Positions 35,400 through 44,292 of a stretch of 64,000 nt of DNA are shown one piece after another (the stretch's first letter is position 1; each line of letters starts with the position of its first letter). The DNA comes from Enorma phocaeensis (GTDB lineage: Bacteria; Actinomycetota; Coriobacteriia; Coriobacteriales; Coriobacteriaceae). The stretch covers positions 374,436 through 438,435 of the forward strand of contig NZ_LT891968.1 of assembly GCF_900186505.1 (NCBI RefSeq), given 5' to 3'. Both the position numbers and the translations under genes were made by a program. Below the pieces are notes generated by a model, which saw only the letters and a list, made by a program, of their open reading frames with translations, made no database searches and had not been told where the DNA came from.

Positions 35400-36989
35400 T
35401 TAGCCTGCGATACCGATATACGGGGCAAGCATGAGTACCGCCAAGCCCGCAATGGTGACAGGGATGAACATCTTGGTCGCCACGGCAAGATACGTGGGAT
35501 ACGGGATGCCCGTAAGCTCGAGGACGCCCATCTTGGATGCCTCGGGGAACAAACCGGAAGCAGAGAGGTTCAGGCCCATGGTGAAGGCGGAGATGAGGAC
35601 CATCTGGCCAGCCTCGGGGGAGACGGCGGTGCCGGCGAAGAGCGCCATGGCGACGGCGCCGAGGATGGACATCGTCATGCCGGCGACAGCCGAAGTGGAC
35701 TGGATGGCGAAGCCGATGCCGAAGTACGCAGCGAAGGCGGCCAGGGCGAAGGCCCACATGGGCACGCTGGAGAGCGCATTCTGGATCCAGTAGACGAACG
35801 TGACCGACATGCCGTACTCGCTGGTGCCGATGATGGCGGAGATGCCACGGCAAATCGAGATGACGATGACGAGGGACACGAGGTCAGCGGCACCCTTGAC
35901 GAACTCGTTCACGAAAACGTCCTGCGGGATGCGGTTGATGACCACGATGAGGATCGTAGCGAGCAGGAACACGACGCCGTACTCGTTGAAGTACCAATCA
36001 CCGAACCAGGTGAAGCTGCCAGCACCGAGCAGATCGCTCAAGAAGGGGATGTTGGTGGAGAGGAACGTGGTCCAACCGTTGATGACGTCGTACATGGTTC
36101 CATCGCCCACCGGAATCGAGGCCCAGGGGAGGTAGCCCATGATGAGGAACACGACGACGAGGCCGAACACGATCAGCGAAGCGGCGTGACGTCCGTTCAT
36201 CTCGGGGAAGGCATCGCTGTCGCCACCGGTCATGTCGCTCAGGTTGTTGATGCCCTCGACGTTGGCGATGGCGCTCGCGGAGGGATTGGCCTTGACCTTG
36301 GCGGCATAGCGCATGACGAGGAAGGTCCCGAGCGCGTACATGACGGCGAACAGCAGCAGGCGCATCGCGATGCCCGTGCCCAGCGAGAGCTCGGGGTTGC
36401 CGATGGCTGCAACGGCGGCACCGATGGAATAGGGGTTCACGATGGAGCCCATGTTGCCCACGGTCGCGCCGACGAAGATGATGAGGAAGCCGGTCAGCGC
36501 ATCATACCCCGCAGTCACACACAGGGGGATGATGACGAACGCGTATGCCGGCAGCTCTTCCCAAGCGCCGTACACGGCACCCGTAATCGCGAAGAAGAAC
36601 ATGAGCGCCGCGATGAGCACGTTGCCCTTCAGGTGCTTGAGCAGGGCGCCCACGCCCGCGCTCATGGCACCCGTGTAGCTCAGCAGCGCCAGCAGGCCGC
36701 CCGAGATGAGGATGGCCATGCTGACAGCCGCGCCGTCAGAGAAGCCCTGGATAGGAGCGTACAGGATGTCCCAAAGACCCTTGGGATCGGTGCCGGCGTT
36801 CTCGATGACGTTGCCGTCGGCGTCGAGTGCAGCGTTGAAGATGATCTCCTGCGTACCGTCCTCAGCGGTGACCGCGACCGACGTGGGGACGAACCACGTC
36901 ACGATGGCGACCGCAACAAGTACCATGAACAACAGTACGATGGCACTCGGCATCTTGAAATGCTTTTTCTCCTTTACTTCTTCTGCCAC
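35400..36989 (-). CDS. YfcC-family (DcuC-like) transporter
   Basis: A 529-residue membrane protein starting at GTG 36989 (VAEEVKEKKHFKMPS), with AGGAGG upstream. About twelve hydrophobic helices are visible. Family-like features are KMPSAIVLLFMVLVAVAIVT in helix 1, FVGATVGNMGSIVNPYSIGA in the first re-entrant region and SAVAGMTMSILGAVAMALF near the end. YfcC proteins belong with the DcuC/ArcD-like anion and amino-acid carriers; substrates differ and are mostly unproven. It lies downstream of the selenium genes and upstream of the C45 peptidase, in the same direction. Confidence 0.85.
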   Translation of the reverse strand: MAEEVKEKKHFKMPSAIVLLFMVLVAVAIVTWFVPTSVAVTAEDGTQEIIFNAALDADGNVIENAGTDPKGLWDILYAPIQGFSDGAAVSMAILISGGLLALLSYTGAMSAGVGALLKHLKGNVLIAALMFFFAITGAVYGAWEELPAYAFVIIPLCVTAGYDALTGFLIIFVGATVGNMGSIVNPYSIGAAVAAIGNPELSLGTGIAMRLLLFAVMYALGTFLVMRYAAKVKANPSASAIANVEGINNLSDMTGGDSDAFPEMNGRHAASLIVFGLVVVFLIMGYLPWASIPVGDGTMYDVINGWTTFLSTNIPFLSDLLGAGSFTWFGDWYFNEYGVVFLLATILIVVINRIPQDVFVNEFVKGAADLVSLVIVISICRGISAIIGTSEYGMSVTFVYWIQNALSSVPMWAFALAAFAAYFGIGFAIQSTSAVAGMTMSILGAVAMALFAGTAVSPEAGQMVLISAFTMGLNLSASGLFPEASKMGVLELTGIPYPTYLAVATKMFIPVTIAGLAVLMLAPYIGIAG

Positions 36990-37279
36990 AATTGCCTCCT
37001 TTACCTGATCGGTACTTACTTCCCCGAACGTGTCGGAGTAAATTAATCACGTTCATTTTATACTCCACAAATGCTTCACCGAGGATTATGGGGTAAGCGG
37101 TAGCGGATATCCGGCAAACGGCAGGGACGGGCATCGTGGGCTCCAGTCCCTGCTAGAAGGCATTCTGATTGAAAGAAGCGCAGCTTGAGCGCCTATGGCG
37201 AATATGGATACGCGCACGTGACAACACGGTTGGCAAAGGCGAGCGTCAAACGTTTTAGCAAGAAAAATGAATTAGCATA

Positions 37280-37519
37280 TCATAATTCGATGACGTATAC
37301 GCCCTGCCAAGAGATCCCAGCAGCTTTGAGCGACGTGAGAATGGAATCCCGGTCTTCGGGAGCCGCTTTCCAAGCCAGGCCGCAGCCTGCGGTAATCTCA
37401 CGAGGAACAGGTATGAGCCGCCCAGGAAGTCCCTCGGCATGACAATTCTTTTCGACTTGCATGGCATCAACCGCCGACGCGAACGATATGACGAGCGCCG
37501 GCGCCTTGGCGTGAAGCAT
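37280..37519 (-). CDS. DUF3343 putative Se/S carrier-like protein
   Basis: A 79-residue protein. It reads VISFASAVDAMQVEKNCHAE then GLPGRLIPVPREITAGCGLAW, which is the DUF3343 pattern with the GRLIPVPR motif and a conserved Cys before Gly-Leu-Ala. Such proteins often neighbour yedF and are thought to carry selenium or sulfur, though not proven. It starts 9 bp after yedF stops. TAAGGGG lies upstream of ATG 37519. It closes the selenium-linked part of the cluster. Confidence 0.75.
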   Translation of the reverse strand: MLHAKAPALVISFASAVDAMQVEKNCHAEGLPGRLIPVPREITAGCGLAWKAAPEDRDSILTSLKAAGISWQGVYVIEL

Positions 37520-37528
37520 CGCAGCCCC

Positions 37529-38170
37529 TTACGGCTTGACGATGCGGCGCGCCTGGCTGAGCTTCTCGACGATGACGTACATGTTGGTAACGTCGCCTAC
37601 CGCGAGTTCATCGGTGATGCCGTAGTAATTCAGGCACGTGCCGCACGTGAGGATCTCCACCCCTTGCTCGGCGAAGGAGCGCAAGTCCTCAAGAGATTCC
37701 GAACCCGTGCAGGTAAGATGCGCGCCGCCGTTGTAGAAGAGGATGGTCTCTGGCAGGATCTCCTGCTGGCCGAGCACATAGATGAAGCTCTTCATGAGCG
37801 CTCCACCGAGCTCATCCGAACCAGACCCCATCGTCGCAGATGAGATCGCGACCACATATCCCGAAACGATGCCCGAAGCGCTCTCCGGTTCGGCAACCTC
37901 GCAGCTGACGGCGTCCTCCTCCCCCGATGCGACAGCCACGCCTGCACCGACCTCGATCGTCACGACGAACCGATCGTCTGCAATTTGCTCGGATGTAGCG
38001 GAGCACCCCTTCTCCTTGGCCATTTTGAAGAGGTTCTGGACAGCCACCTCGTTATCGACGGTCGTGGCAACCGTATCGCCCGCTGCGCTGCCACGCAAAG
38101 CCTTCAAGGTCTTCACCACCGGGATGGGGCAAGCATCACCCACTGCATCGACGTCAAAGCGCTCACTCAT
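37529..38170 (-). CDS. yedF: Sulfurtransferase-like selenium metabolism protein YedF
   Basis: A 213-residue two-domain protein. Residues 1-75 form a TusA/SirA domain with the CPxP motif in GDACPIPVVKTLKALRG. Residues about 100-210 form a DsrE-like domain (VVAISSATMGSGSDELG, FIYVLGQQEILPETILFYNG) with Cys near LTCTGSESLEDL and EILTCGTCLNYYG. This fusion is the form linked to selenium metabolism and found next to selA/selB/selD. It would handle selenium or persulfide for SelD. It lies about 95 bp downstream of selB and is followed by a DUF3343 gene. Confidence 0.9.
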   Translation of the reverse strand: MSERFDVDAVGDACPIPVVKTLKALRGSAAGDTVATTVDNEVAVQNLFKMAKEKGCSATSEQIADDRFVVTIEVGAGVAVASGEEDAVSCEVAEPESASGIVSGYVVAISSATMGSGSDELGGALMKSFIYVLGQQEILPETILFYNGGAHLTCTGSESLEDLRSFAEQGVEILTCGTCLNYYGITDELAVGDVTNMYVIVEKLSQARRIVKP

Positions 38171-38265
38171 ACGAACTCCTCCTTTGGTACGACCGGTTGC
38201 CTACCATACATCCCGCCGCGAACGAATGCGCCGCAGCATCGCCGCCGTGTCGCGGTGCCCAGCCC

Positions 38266-40173
38266 TCACCGCTGCTCACGGGGCGCAAGCAAAATACGCT
38301 TGTCGCCAACCATCTTCGAGATGCCCTTTGCATCGAACGCGTCGAGGATCTGCTGGGCGTACTTGCGCGACACGCCCGCCAAGGTCCTGAAGTCTCCGAG
38401 CGCGACGGCATCCGTATCCTTGAACATTCCGCGAAACATATCGAGCGCGCGCTGGTAGGCCGCATGCGAAACGCACGAACGCGCGGTGAGGAACACCAGG
38501 TCTCCCGTCTCACGCAGATGGGACACGATCTGTTTGAACGCCTTCGCGTTGCCCGGCACCGCCTCTTCGAGCTCGTCGAGCGTTGGAGCTTCGAGCCCCC
38601 TGCTTTCGACATAGACCATGATCTCGCGCTTGAGCCGCTCGTGCTCAGGGGTGAACGTGGGGGCGTATCCGGGCGTGTGCACGCGATCGCCCGCCGCCTC
38701 GAGCGCACCACAGGCGATGAACTCGGCAAGAAGCCTCTCGGCAATCGCAGCGTCGCTCGGGCAGAGCTGCTCGCGCACATCAGCCGCGCGCATGCCCGCC
38801 TCCAACGGGTGCTCTGCTTGATAGGCGCTTGCGGTCGCCACGGCGCGGCCCTTGAGCTCGCCTATCGCCGCATCAGAGAACGGCACGCCACCAAAGCGCG
38901 CGATCTTTCCCGCCGCCTCGAGATCTCCGAGCACCGCCTCAAGCTCGTCCGGGGAGGCGACGGCGTCGAGCGCAAGCTGCCCGAGGCTGCATGGGACGGC
39001 GCCCGCATCCATCGTCAGCTGCGCGACGCGCTCGGCAAGCGCGCCGTCAAGATGTTCCAAGCGCTCCTGCACCGCCGCGTCATGCCGGCGCAGGCGCGTC
39101 GCATGGCAATCCAGCACGCGACCGCCGCCTATGGTCACGAGCGGCGAGAGGAAGCGGACGATGAAGCGGTCGAGGTTGCGCAGGGCAAGCGGCTTCTCGA
39201 ACGTGAGCTGCGCCCAAGACGTCTCCTCGGGGAGCAGCTCATCGCGGTCGAGCAGGCGCACGCGGGCGACCGTCTCCTGCGTCCCAGCGTACACGTGGAC
39301 GCGTGAGGAATTGCGCACGCTGAACGGAGCGCTCGCGGTGAGACTGATGACCACGCTCGCCATCTGCGTCAGCGTGAGCGTACCCGGCGCTGCAAGGGTG
39401 CAGCCAATAGCCACCTGTTTCTGGTCCACGCCCGCGAGGTTCGCCGCGACGCGCATGCCCGCCTCGGACGACTTCTCGGAGATGCCGTGATTCTGCAGCT
39501 CGCGCACGCGCACACTCAGGCGCTCAGGATATACCTCAACGGTCTCGCCCACCGTGACCGAGCCCTCCGTGCAGGTACCGGTCACCACCGTACCGAACCC
39601 CTTGATGGTAAACGAGCGGTCGACGGGCATGCGGAAGGGCAGATCGAGCCGCTTGGGCGCAGCATGCTCAACCATACCCGCAACGAGCTGCTTGAGCTCG
39701 TCGATACCGGCGCCCGTAACGGACGACACCGCGATAGATGGCGCCCCCTCGAGGAAGGTCCCTGCCACCCGATCGCGTGTATCGGCTTCGACCATCTCGA
39801 GCCAATCGGGCTCGACAAGGTCGGCCTTGGTGAAGACGATGATGCCCGCCTGCACCCCCAGAAGCGAGAGGATATCGAGATGCTCTTGCGACTGCGGCAT
39901 GAAGCCTTCGTCTGCCGCGACGACGAACAGCACCACATCGATGCCGGATGCGCCGGTCAGCATGTTCTTGATCAGGCGCTCATGACCGGGCACGTCGATG
40001 ATGCTCGCCGTGAGCCCGTGTGCGAGCTCGAGCTGCGCGAAGCCGATTTGGATCGTGATGCCTCGGCGCTGCTCCTCGGCAAGGCGATCGGTGTTGGTGC
40101 CCGTAAGAGCACGGGTGAGCTCGGTCTTGCCATGATCGACATGGCCAGCGGTGCCGATAATCACGTGCTTCAT
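38266..40173 (-). CDS. selB: Selenocysteine-specific elongation factor SelB
   Basis: A 635-residue GTPase that brings Sec-tRNA to UGA codons next to a SECIS hairpin. The G domain begins MKHVIIGTAGHVDHGKTELT (P-loop GHVDHGKT), followed by the G3 motif DVPGHERLIKNM and G4 FTKADLVEP. Elongation-factor-like barrels follow, and the C-terminal 250 residues hold the winged-helix domains that bind SECIS RNA. The ATG at 40173 overlaps the selA stop (ATGA). It is read leftward in the selA-selB-yedF group. Confidence 0.95.
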   Translation of the reverse strand: MKHVIIGTAGHVDHGKTELTRALTGTNTDRLAEEQRRGITIQIGFAQLELAHGLTASIIDVPGHERLIKNMLTGASGIDVVLFVVAADEGFMPQSQEHLDILSLLGVQAGIIVFTKADLVEPDWLEMVEADTRDRVAGTFLEGAPSIAVSSVTGAGIDELKQLVAGMVEHAAPKRLDLPFRMPVDRSFTIKGFGTVVTGTCTEGSVTVGETVEVYPERLSVRVRELQNHGISEKSSEAGMRVAANLAGVDQKQVAIGCTLAAPGTLTLTQMASVVISLTASAPFSVRNSSRVHVYAGTQETVARVRLLDRDELLPEETSWAQLTFEKPLALRNLDRFIVRFLSPLVTIGGGRVLDCHATRLRRHDAAVQERLEHLDGALAERVAQLTMDAGAVPCSLGQLALDAVASPDELEAVLGDLEAAGKIARFGGVPFSDAAIGELKGRAVATASAYQAEHPLEAGMRAADVREQLCPSDAAIAERLLAEFIACGALEAAGDRVHTPGYAPTFTPEHERLKREIMVYVESRGLEAPTLDELEEAVPGNAKAFKQIVSHLRETGDLVFLTARSCVSHAAYQRALDMFRGMFKDTDAVALGDFRTLAGVSRKYAQQILDAFDAKGISKMVGDKRILLAPREQR

Positions 40174-41576
40174 CGCGCCTCGCCCCGCTCTCCCACGATG
40201 GCGCGCACCGTATCGGCGATGCGCTGGACGTCGCCCGCCATGAGCGTGCGCACCGAGAAGAGTACACGCCCCTCGGATACGCGGGCGACTATGGGATGGA
40301 GAGCGCATCTGAGCTTGCGCTCCAGGTCCTCTGCTGCCACGCCCTCAAGCGTGAGCGCCACGGCCCTCCCCTCGAGCTCGACACCCGGGAGCGATCCGCC
40401 GCCCACCTCGTCGGTAACCGGAAGAACTTGGGTCGAAGCGCCCGGAACATCGTCCAGAGCGGAGGCGAGCTCGTTAGCGCGAGGCTCGAGGATATCAGGT
40501 CCCTCGGCGATCATGCGCAGCGCCGGCACCTGCTCGCGAGCGCAAGCGGGGTCGAGCTGCCAGACGAGCGCCTGTTCGAGCGCCGCAAGCGAAAGCTTGT
40601 CGATGCGCAGCATGCGGGTGATCTGGTTGCGCTTCATGCGCTGGATCGCGTCCTGAGAACCCACGATAACGCCCGCTTGAGCCGATCCGAGCAGCTTGTC
40701 GCCCGAAAACGTAACCACATCAGCGCCCTCGGCAATCGCTCGGCGAACGACTTCGACATCGGTCAGGCCCAGCACCTCGCCCGGGAACAGAAGCGCCGAG
40801 CCCACGTCGTAGAGCACGTATGCGCCTGCGGGGTGCGCGATCCGCGCGAGCTCCGCGATGCCCACTGCCTCGGTGAAGCCGCACATGACGAAGTTGCTCG
40901 TATGCACCTTAAGCAGCGCCCGTGCGCCCGCCTCGACCGCACGCTCGTAATCGTAGGCATGCGTCTTGTTGGTGGTACCCACCTCTATGAGCTCCGCACC
41001 GCTCGCCGCCATGATCTCGGGCACGCGGAACGAGCCTCCGATCTCGACCAGTTCCCCACGCGAAACGGCAACCCGCTCATCAGCAGCAAGCGTGTTGAGC
41101 ATGAGGAAGACCGCTGCGGCGTTGTTGTTGACCACCATGGCCGCCTCGGCACCCGTGAGCTCGCACAGGAGACGCTCCACATGTGCGTAGCGGCTGCCGC
41201 GCTTGCCCTTGGCGAGATTGTATTCAAGGTTGCTATAGCCGCTGGCTACCTGCGCCACATGGCGCGCCATGCGCTCGCCGAATGGCGCGCGGCCCAAGTT
41301 GGTATGCAGCACTACGCCCGTCGCGTTCACAACCGGTCTGAGGCTAAACGAGCCGCTCGCATCAAGCTGTGCCAACACGTTGCGCGCGATGGCTTCCTTC
41401 GTGGGCACCTCGGTTTCCGCACCTGCAAGCACCTGCTTGCGAATATGGTCAAGCTCCTGAGCGATAAGGTGCTTTACCTCAGGATATGATGTTCTCTCAC
41501 AAGCTTGGGAGATCTCGGGAAGCGCTAAGAGCGCATCCATCTTGGGAATCCGGCGCAACACCTGGCCCACGTCCAT
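40170..41576 (-). CDS. selA: L-seryl-tRNA(Sec) selenium transferase SelA
   Basis: A 468-residue PLP enzyme that turns Ser-tRNA(Sec) into Sec-tRNA(Sec) with selenophosphate. I choose ATG 41576 (MDVGQVLRRIPKMDALLALP), with GGGAGA five bases upstream. Signatures are LRPVVNATGVVLHTNLGRAP, VNNNAAAVFLML and the PLP lysine in VVTFSGDKLLGSAQAG. It is downstream of the tRNA-Sec gene by about 90 bp, and overlaps selB by 4 bp. Confidence 0.96.
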   Translation of the reverse strand: MDVGQVLRRIPKMDALLALPEISQACERTSYPEVKHLIAQELDHIRKQVLAGAETEVPTKEAIARNVLAQLDASGSFSLRPVVNATGVVLHTNLGRAPFGERMARHVAQVASGYSNLEYNLAKGKRGSRYAHVERLLCELTGAEAAMVVNNNAAAVFLMLNTLAADERVAVSRGELVEIGGSFRVPEIMAASGAELIEVGTTNKTHAYDYERAVEAGARALLKVHTSNFVMCGFTEAVGIAELARIAHPAGAYVLYDVGSALLFPGEVLGLTDVEVVRRAIAEGADVVTFSGDKLLGSAQAGVIVGSQDAIQRMKRNQITRMLRIDKLSLAALEQALVWQLDPACAREQVPALRMIAEGPDILEPRANELASALDDVPGASTQVLPVTDEVGGGSLPGVELEGRAVALTLEGVAAEDLERKLRCALHPIVARVSEGRVLFSVRTLMAGDVQRIADTVRAIVGERGEAR

Positions 41577-41666
41577 ACGGTCTCCCATCCACTCGCACGA
41601 TCGATGCAAGGAGCCGGAATCTGCCTCCGGCAGAGCTATAGTGCAGCTGTCCGCGCGGTCGAGAAA

Positions 41667-41761
41667 TGGCGGGAGCATGTGGGAATCGAACCCACCCGAG
41701 CAGGTTTCTACTCACACCGGTTTTGAAGACCGGGAGGCACACCAGTTACCTAAATGCTCCC
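41667..41761 (-). tRNA. selC: tRNA-Sec (anticodon UCA)
   Basis: Reads leftward GGGAGCAT... with an 8-bp acceptor stem (41754-41761 with 41671-41678), anticodon TCA at 41724-41726 inside CTTCAAA, a long variable arm (GTGTGAGTAGAAACCTGCTC) and a T arm GGTGGGTTCGATTCCCACC. Discriminator G and an encoded CCA follow. The 8-bp acceptor stem, long extra arm and UCA anticodon are diagnostic. It lies between selD and selA. Confidence 0.95.
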
Positions 41762-41790
41762 CTAGCGCCCGCGCTCGCGACTGCGGCTTA

Positions 41791-41819
41791 ACGATAATCG
41801 CGATGCGTCAATGTGTCAA
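41791..41819 (-). promoter_or_regulatory. Promoter of tRNA-Sec with ATCGCGATTAT core in the spacer
   Basis: On the minus strand TTGACA (41819-41814) is followed after 17 bases by TATCGT (41796-41791), 30 bp before the tRNA 5' end. The spacer contains ATCGCGATTAT (41804-41794), which also occurs in the putative promoter of the reductase operon at 50556-50584. Confidence 0.55.
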
Positions 41820-41979
41820 CGGCTGGTTATCGCGCATGGAATCCAGCTCGCCCTCACGTTCGATGGGCCACTTGCACGATTTTGCAGGAATCCCGAAACG
41901 TGCCGCACGAACGTGGGGGCAAACCAAGGGGCTCGTTCCAAGGGGGCTCGTTCAAGAACCTCCCTAAGACCTGCGTTCC

Positions 41980-43023
41980 CTATGCCCGCACGCGGACGCG
42001 GACGCCCTCGTACGGTGCAAGCGATCCCACAAGCGCCCCGGGAACCCCAGCGTCCTCCAGACGCGCCAGCAGCACCTCGGCATCTGCGGGCGGCAGGGCG
42101 AACAGCAGGCCACCGGATGTCTGCGGGTCAAACAGCACGTCCTCCATGCCCGTGGGCACATCCTCATCGAACGAGACGCCCGCTCCAAAATGGTCGGCGT
42201 TGCGGTAGGCCCCAGCGGGAATGACGCCCATGCGCGCCATCTCGAGCGACTCCGGTAGAAGGCGGAAGGCCCCCGCGCTCACCGTGGCGGAGAGGTCGCT
42301 GCCCTCCGCCATCTCGCACAGATGGCCCGCCAACCCGAAACCGGTCACGTCGGTGCAGGCGTGGACCGCAAGGTCGCCCGCGCATTCAGCCGCCGTACGG
42401 TTGAGGGTCCGCATGCTGTCGACCGCGCGCAGCACCGATTCCTCGCTAACGAGGTCGCCCTTGAGTGCGGTCATGATCAAACCGGTTCCCAGCTCCTTGG
42501 TGAGCACCAGGGCGTCGCCCGCGCGCGCCGAGGAGTTCTTGAGGATGCGGTCGGGATGAGCCATGCCGGTGACGCACATGCCGTATTTGGGCTCGTCGTC
42601 CGTGAGCGTGTGCCCTCCCGCGACGGTCACGCCGGCCTCGCGCGCCTTCTCGGCACCGCCTGCGATGATCCGGCCCGCCACCTCGACGTCGAGGCAGTTG
42701 GGGAAGCACAGGATGTTCATGGCCAACACGGGCGTTCCGCCCATGGCGTACACGTCCGAGAGCGCGTTCGCGGCGGCGATCTGCCCAAAGACGAACGGGT
42801 CGTCCACCATCGGCGGGAAGAAGTCAACCGTCTCGATGAGGGCGATGTCATCCGTCACCCGATAAACGCACGCGTCGTCGGAGGTATCGAGCCCCACGAG
42901 CACGTTTGGGTTATTCATGCTTGGAATCTCGCGCAGAACCTGAGCGAGGGCGCCTGGCGCCATCTTAGCGGCTCAACCCGCAGCCTTCGTCATCGACGTG
43001 AGCTTGATCTTCTTGGCGGTCAT
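41980..43023 (-). CDS. selD: Selenide, water dikinase SelD, itself a selenoprotein (Sec17)
   Basis: A 347-residue enzyme that makes selenophosphate from selenide and ATP. Translation starts at ATG 43023 with GGAGG upstream: MTAKKIKLTSMTKAAG, then an in-frame TGA (42973-42975) at codon 17, then AAKMAPGALAQVL. In SelD this is the catalytic Cys/Sec position, so UGA should be read as selenocysteine. A small hairpin (GGCGC-CAG-GCGCC, 42961-42949) about a dozen bases after the UGA may be the SECIS. The rest shows DDACVYRVTDDIALIETVDF, DVYAMGGTPVLAMNI and GGHTLTDDEPKYGMCVTG. It follows grdD in the same direction. Confidence 0.93.
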
Positions 43024-43054
43024 GAACCCTCCTCTCGCGTTAGGCGAAACTCCA

Positions 43055-43086
43055 GCAGGGCGCCGGGCAAGAGCCCAGCGCCCTGC
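43055..43086 (-). terminator. Hairpin between grdD and selD
   Basis: Perfect stem GCAGGGCGC (43055-43063) and GCGCCCTGC (43078-43086) 46 bp after the grdD stop. It lacks a T run, so it may be a weak terminator, attenuator or RNA-processing site separating the reductase genes from selD. Confidence 0.5.
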
Positions 43087-43131
43087 GCGGCTCGCCGGAA
43101 GCGCACACACCCGGCGAACGTCGTCTTGATA

Positions 43132-44283
43132 CTAGCCGATGTATCCAGCCTGGGTAAGCAGCTCCACGGCCTTGTCGTGGTTTGCCTCGCTCATCATCAC
43201 CAGCGGGCCCGTGCAGCCCATGCCCGACTCGGCGTAGATCCCGGCGCGCCAGAGCACCTGCACGGCATCCTCGAGGTCCATGACCTCGATGCCGGGAATG
43301 CTCGCGGTGACCGGCTCGGCCGGAGGAGCGCTGACGGCCTCCTCCTCGGCGGGCTTCTTCTCAGCGGCACGTCGCTCGGCGAGGATGGCCTCCAAGCCTG
43401 CGGCGTCGGCGCGCGCGTACTCCTCCTCGGCGACTTTGAACACGCCGCCGCGCACAAGTTCACCCGCGAACTCAAGGGCATGCTCCACCACAGGAGCACC
43501 CGAAGCACGGGAGACGATGAGCACAAGCTTGTCGTAACCGCGACCGATACCCGGTCCGTAGCCAAAGCCGGTTGCCTCGAAGCTGCCGCCCGTCGTGAAA
43601 GCGGAGATCATCTTCGTGAGCACGTTGCCCGTGAGCGAATCGGTCACGAGGATGTCCGGCGTGCCGCGCAGCACGTCGTTGCCGCGCATGACGGCACCGC
43701 CATCGGCACGGGAGGACTCGGCGAACGTGATGGGGTAGCCGCCTTCAGCGAGCTTCTTGAGCGCGATCTCGGCTTGACGCGCGCCGTCGACGTTCAGGAT
43801 GCCCACGGTGGGGTTCTCGTTGCCGAGGGCGCGAGCCACGATGATGCCGGCGATGGCGTTGAGCACCATGCCCTCGATGCGGTCTCCCGACGAGGTGCCG
43901 GTGGTGTTGGCGATGAGCATCTCCTTGCCCGTTGCCGGCGTCACCACACGGCCGACCGTGCTCACACCGATGGGGAACGGGTAGTGCATGGTGACGGCGC
44001 CATCCACCTCGCCAGAGGCGAGCAGCTCGTCCATCTTGACGTGGCCGGCTTCGTCATCGGCAACCGGCACGCAGGTGAGAGCGTCATCGGCAAGCGAACC
44101 GATGTAGTGCACGTCGATGCCCTGCTTAGCCGCAGCGCGGGCGGCGGCCAAGGAGTTCTCCTCACCGTGCTCGCTTCCCATGCCGGTGAGGGCGATGCGG
44201 GGGCGCGCCCCGTAACGCCCGCTCTCCAGACCCTCCGCCATCTCCAGGAATGCGGAGGCGATGGTCTTCTCTAAGCTTCCCAT
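43132..44283 (-). CDS. grdD: Glycine/sarcosine/betaine reductase component C, alpha subunit (GrdD)
   Basis: The 383-residue subunit that releases acetyl phosphate from the acetyl-enzyme of component C. It resembles PlsX/phosphotransacetylase-like proteins: PRIALTGMGSEHGEENSLAA, VTPATGKEMLIANTTGTSSG, DILVTDSLTGNVLTKM. The C-terminal cysteine in ESGMGCTGPLVMM (Cys357) is the expected catalytic thiol. A Pro/Ala/Glu-rich linker lies around residues 305-325. AGGAG precedes ATG 44283, 9 bp after grdC. Confidence 0.93.
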   Translation of the reverse strand: MGSLEKTIASAFLEMAEGLESGRYGARPRIALTGMGSEHGEENSLAAARAAAKQGIDVHYIGSLADDALTCVPVADDEAGHVKMDELLASGEVDGAVTMHYPFPIGVSTVGRVVTPATGKEMLIANTTGTSSGDRIEGMVLNAIAGIIVARALGNENPTVGILNVDGARQAEIALKKLAEGGYPITFAESSRADGGAVMRGNDVLRGTPDILVTDSLTGNVLTKMISAFTTGGSFEATGFGYGPGIGRGYDKLVLIVSRASGAPVVEHALEFAGELVRGGVFKVAEEEYARADAAGLEAILAERRAAEKKPAEEEAVSAPPAEPVTASIPGIEVMDLEDAVQVLWRAGIYAESGMGCTGPLVMMSEANHDKAVELLTQAGYIG

Positions 44284-44292
44284 ACGACGCTC

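Noticed and set aside
34299..37046. A 915-codon open frame on the plus strand
   Set aside because: It lies antisense to the C45 peptidase and YfcC genes, has a low-complexity Val/Gly/His/Asp-rich composition and no ribosome binding site. High GC keeps antisense frames open.
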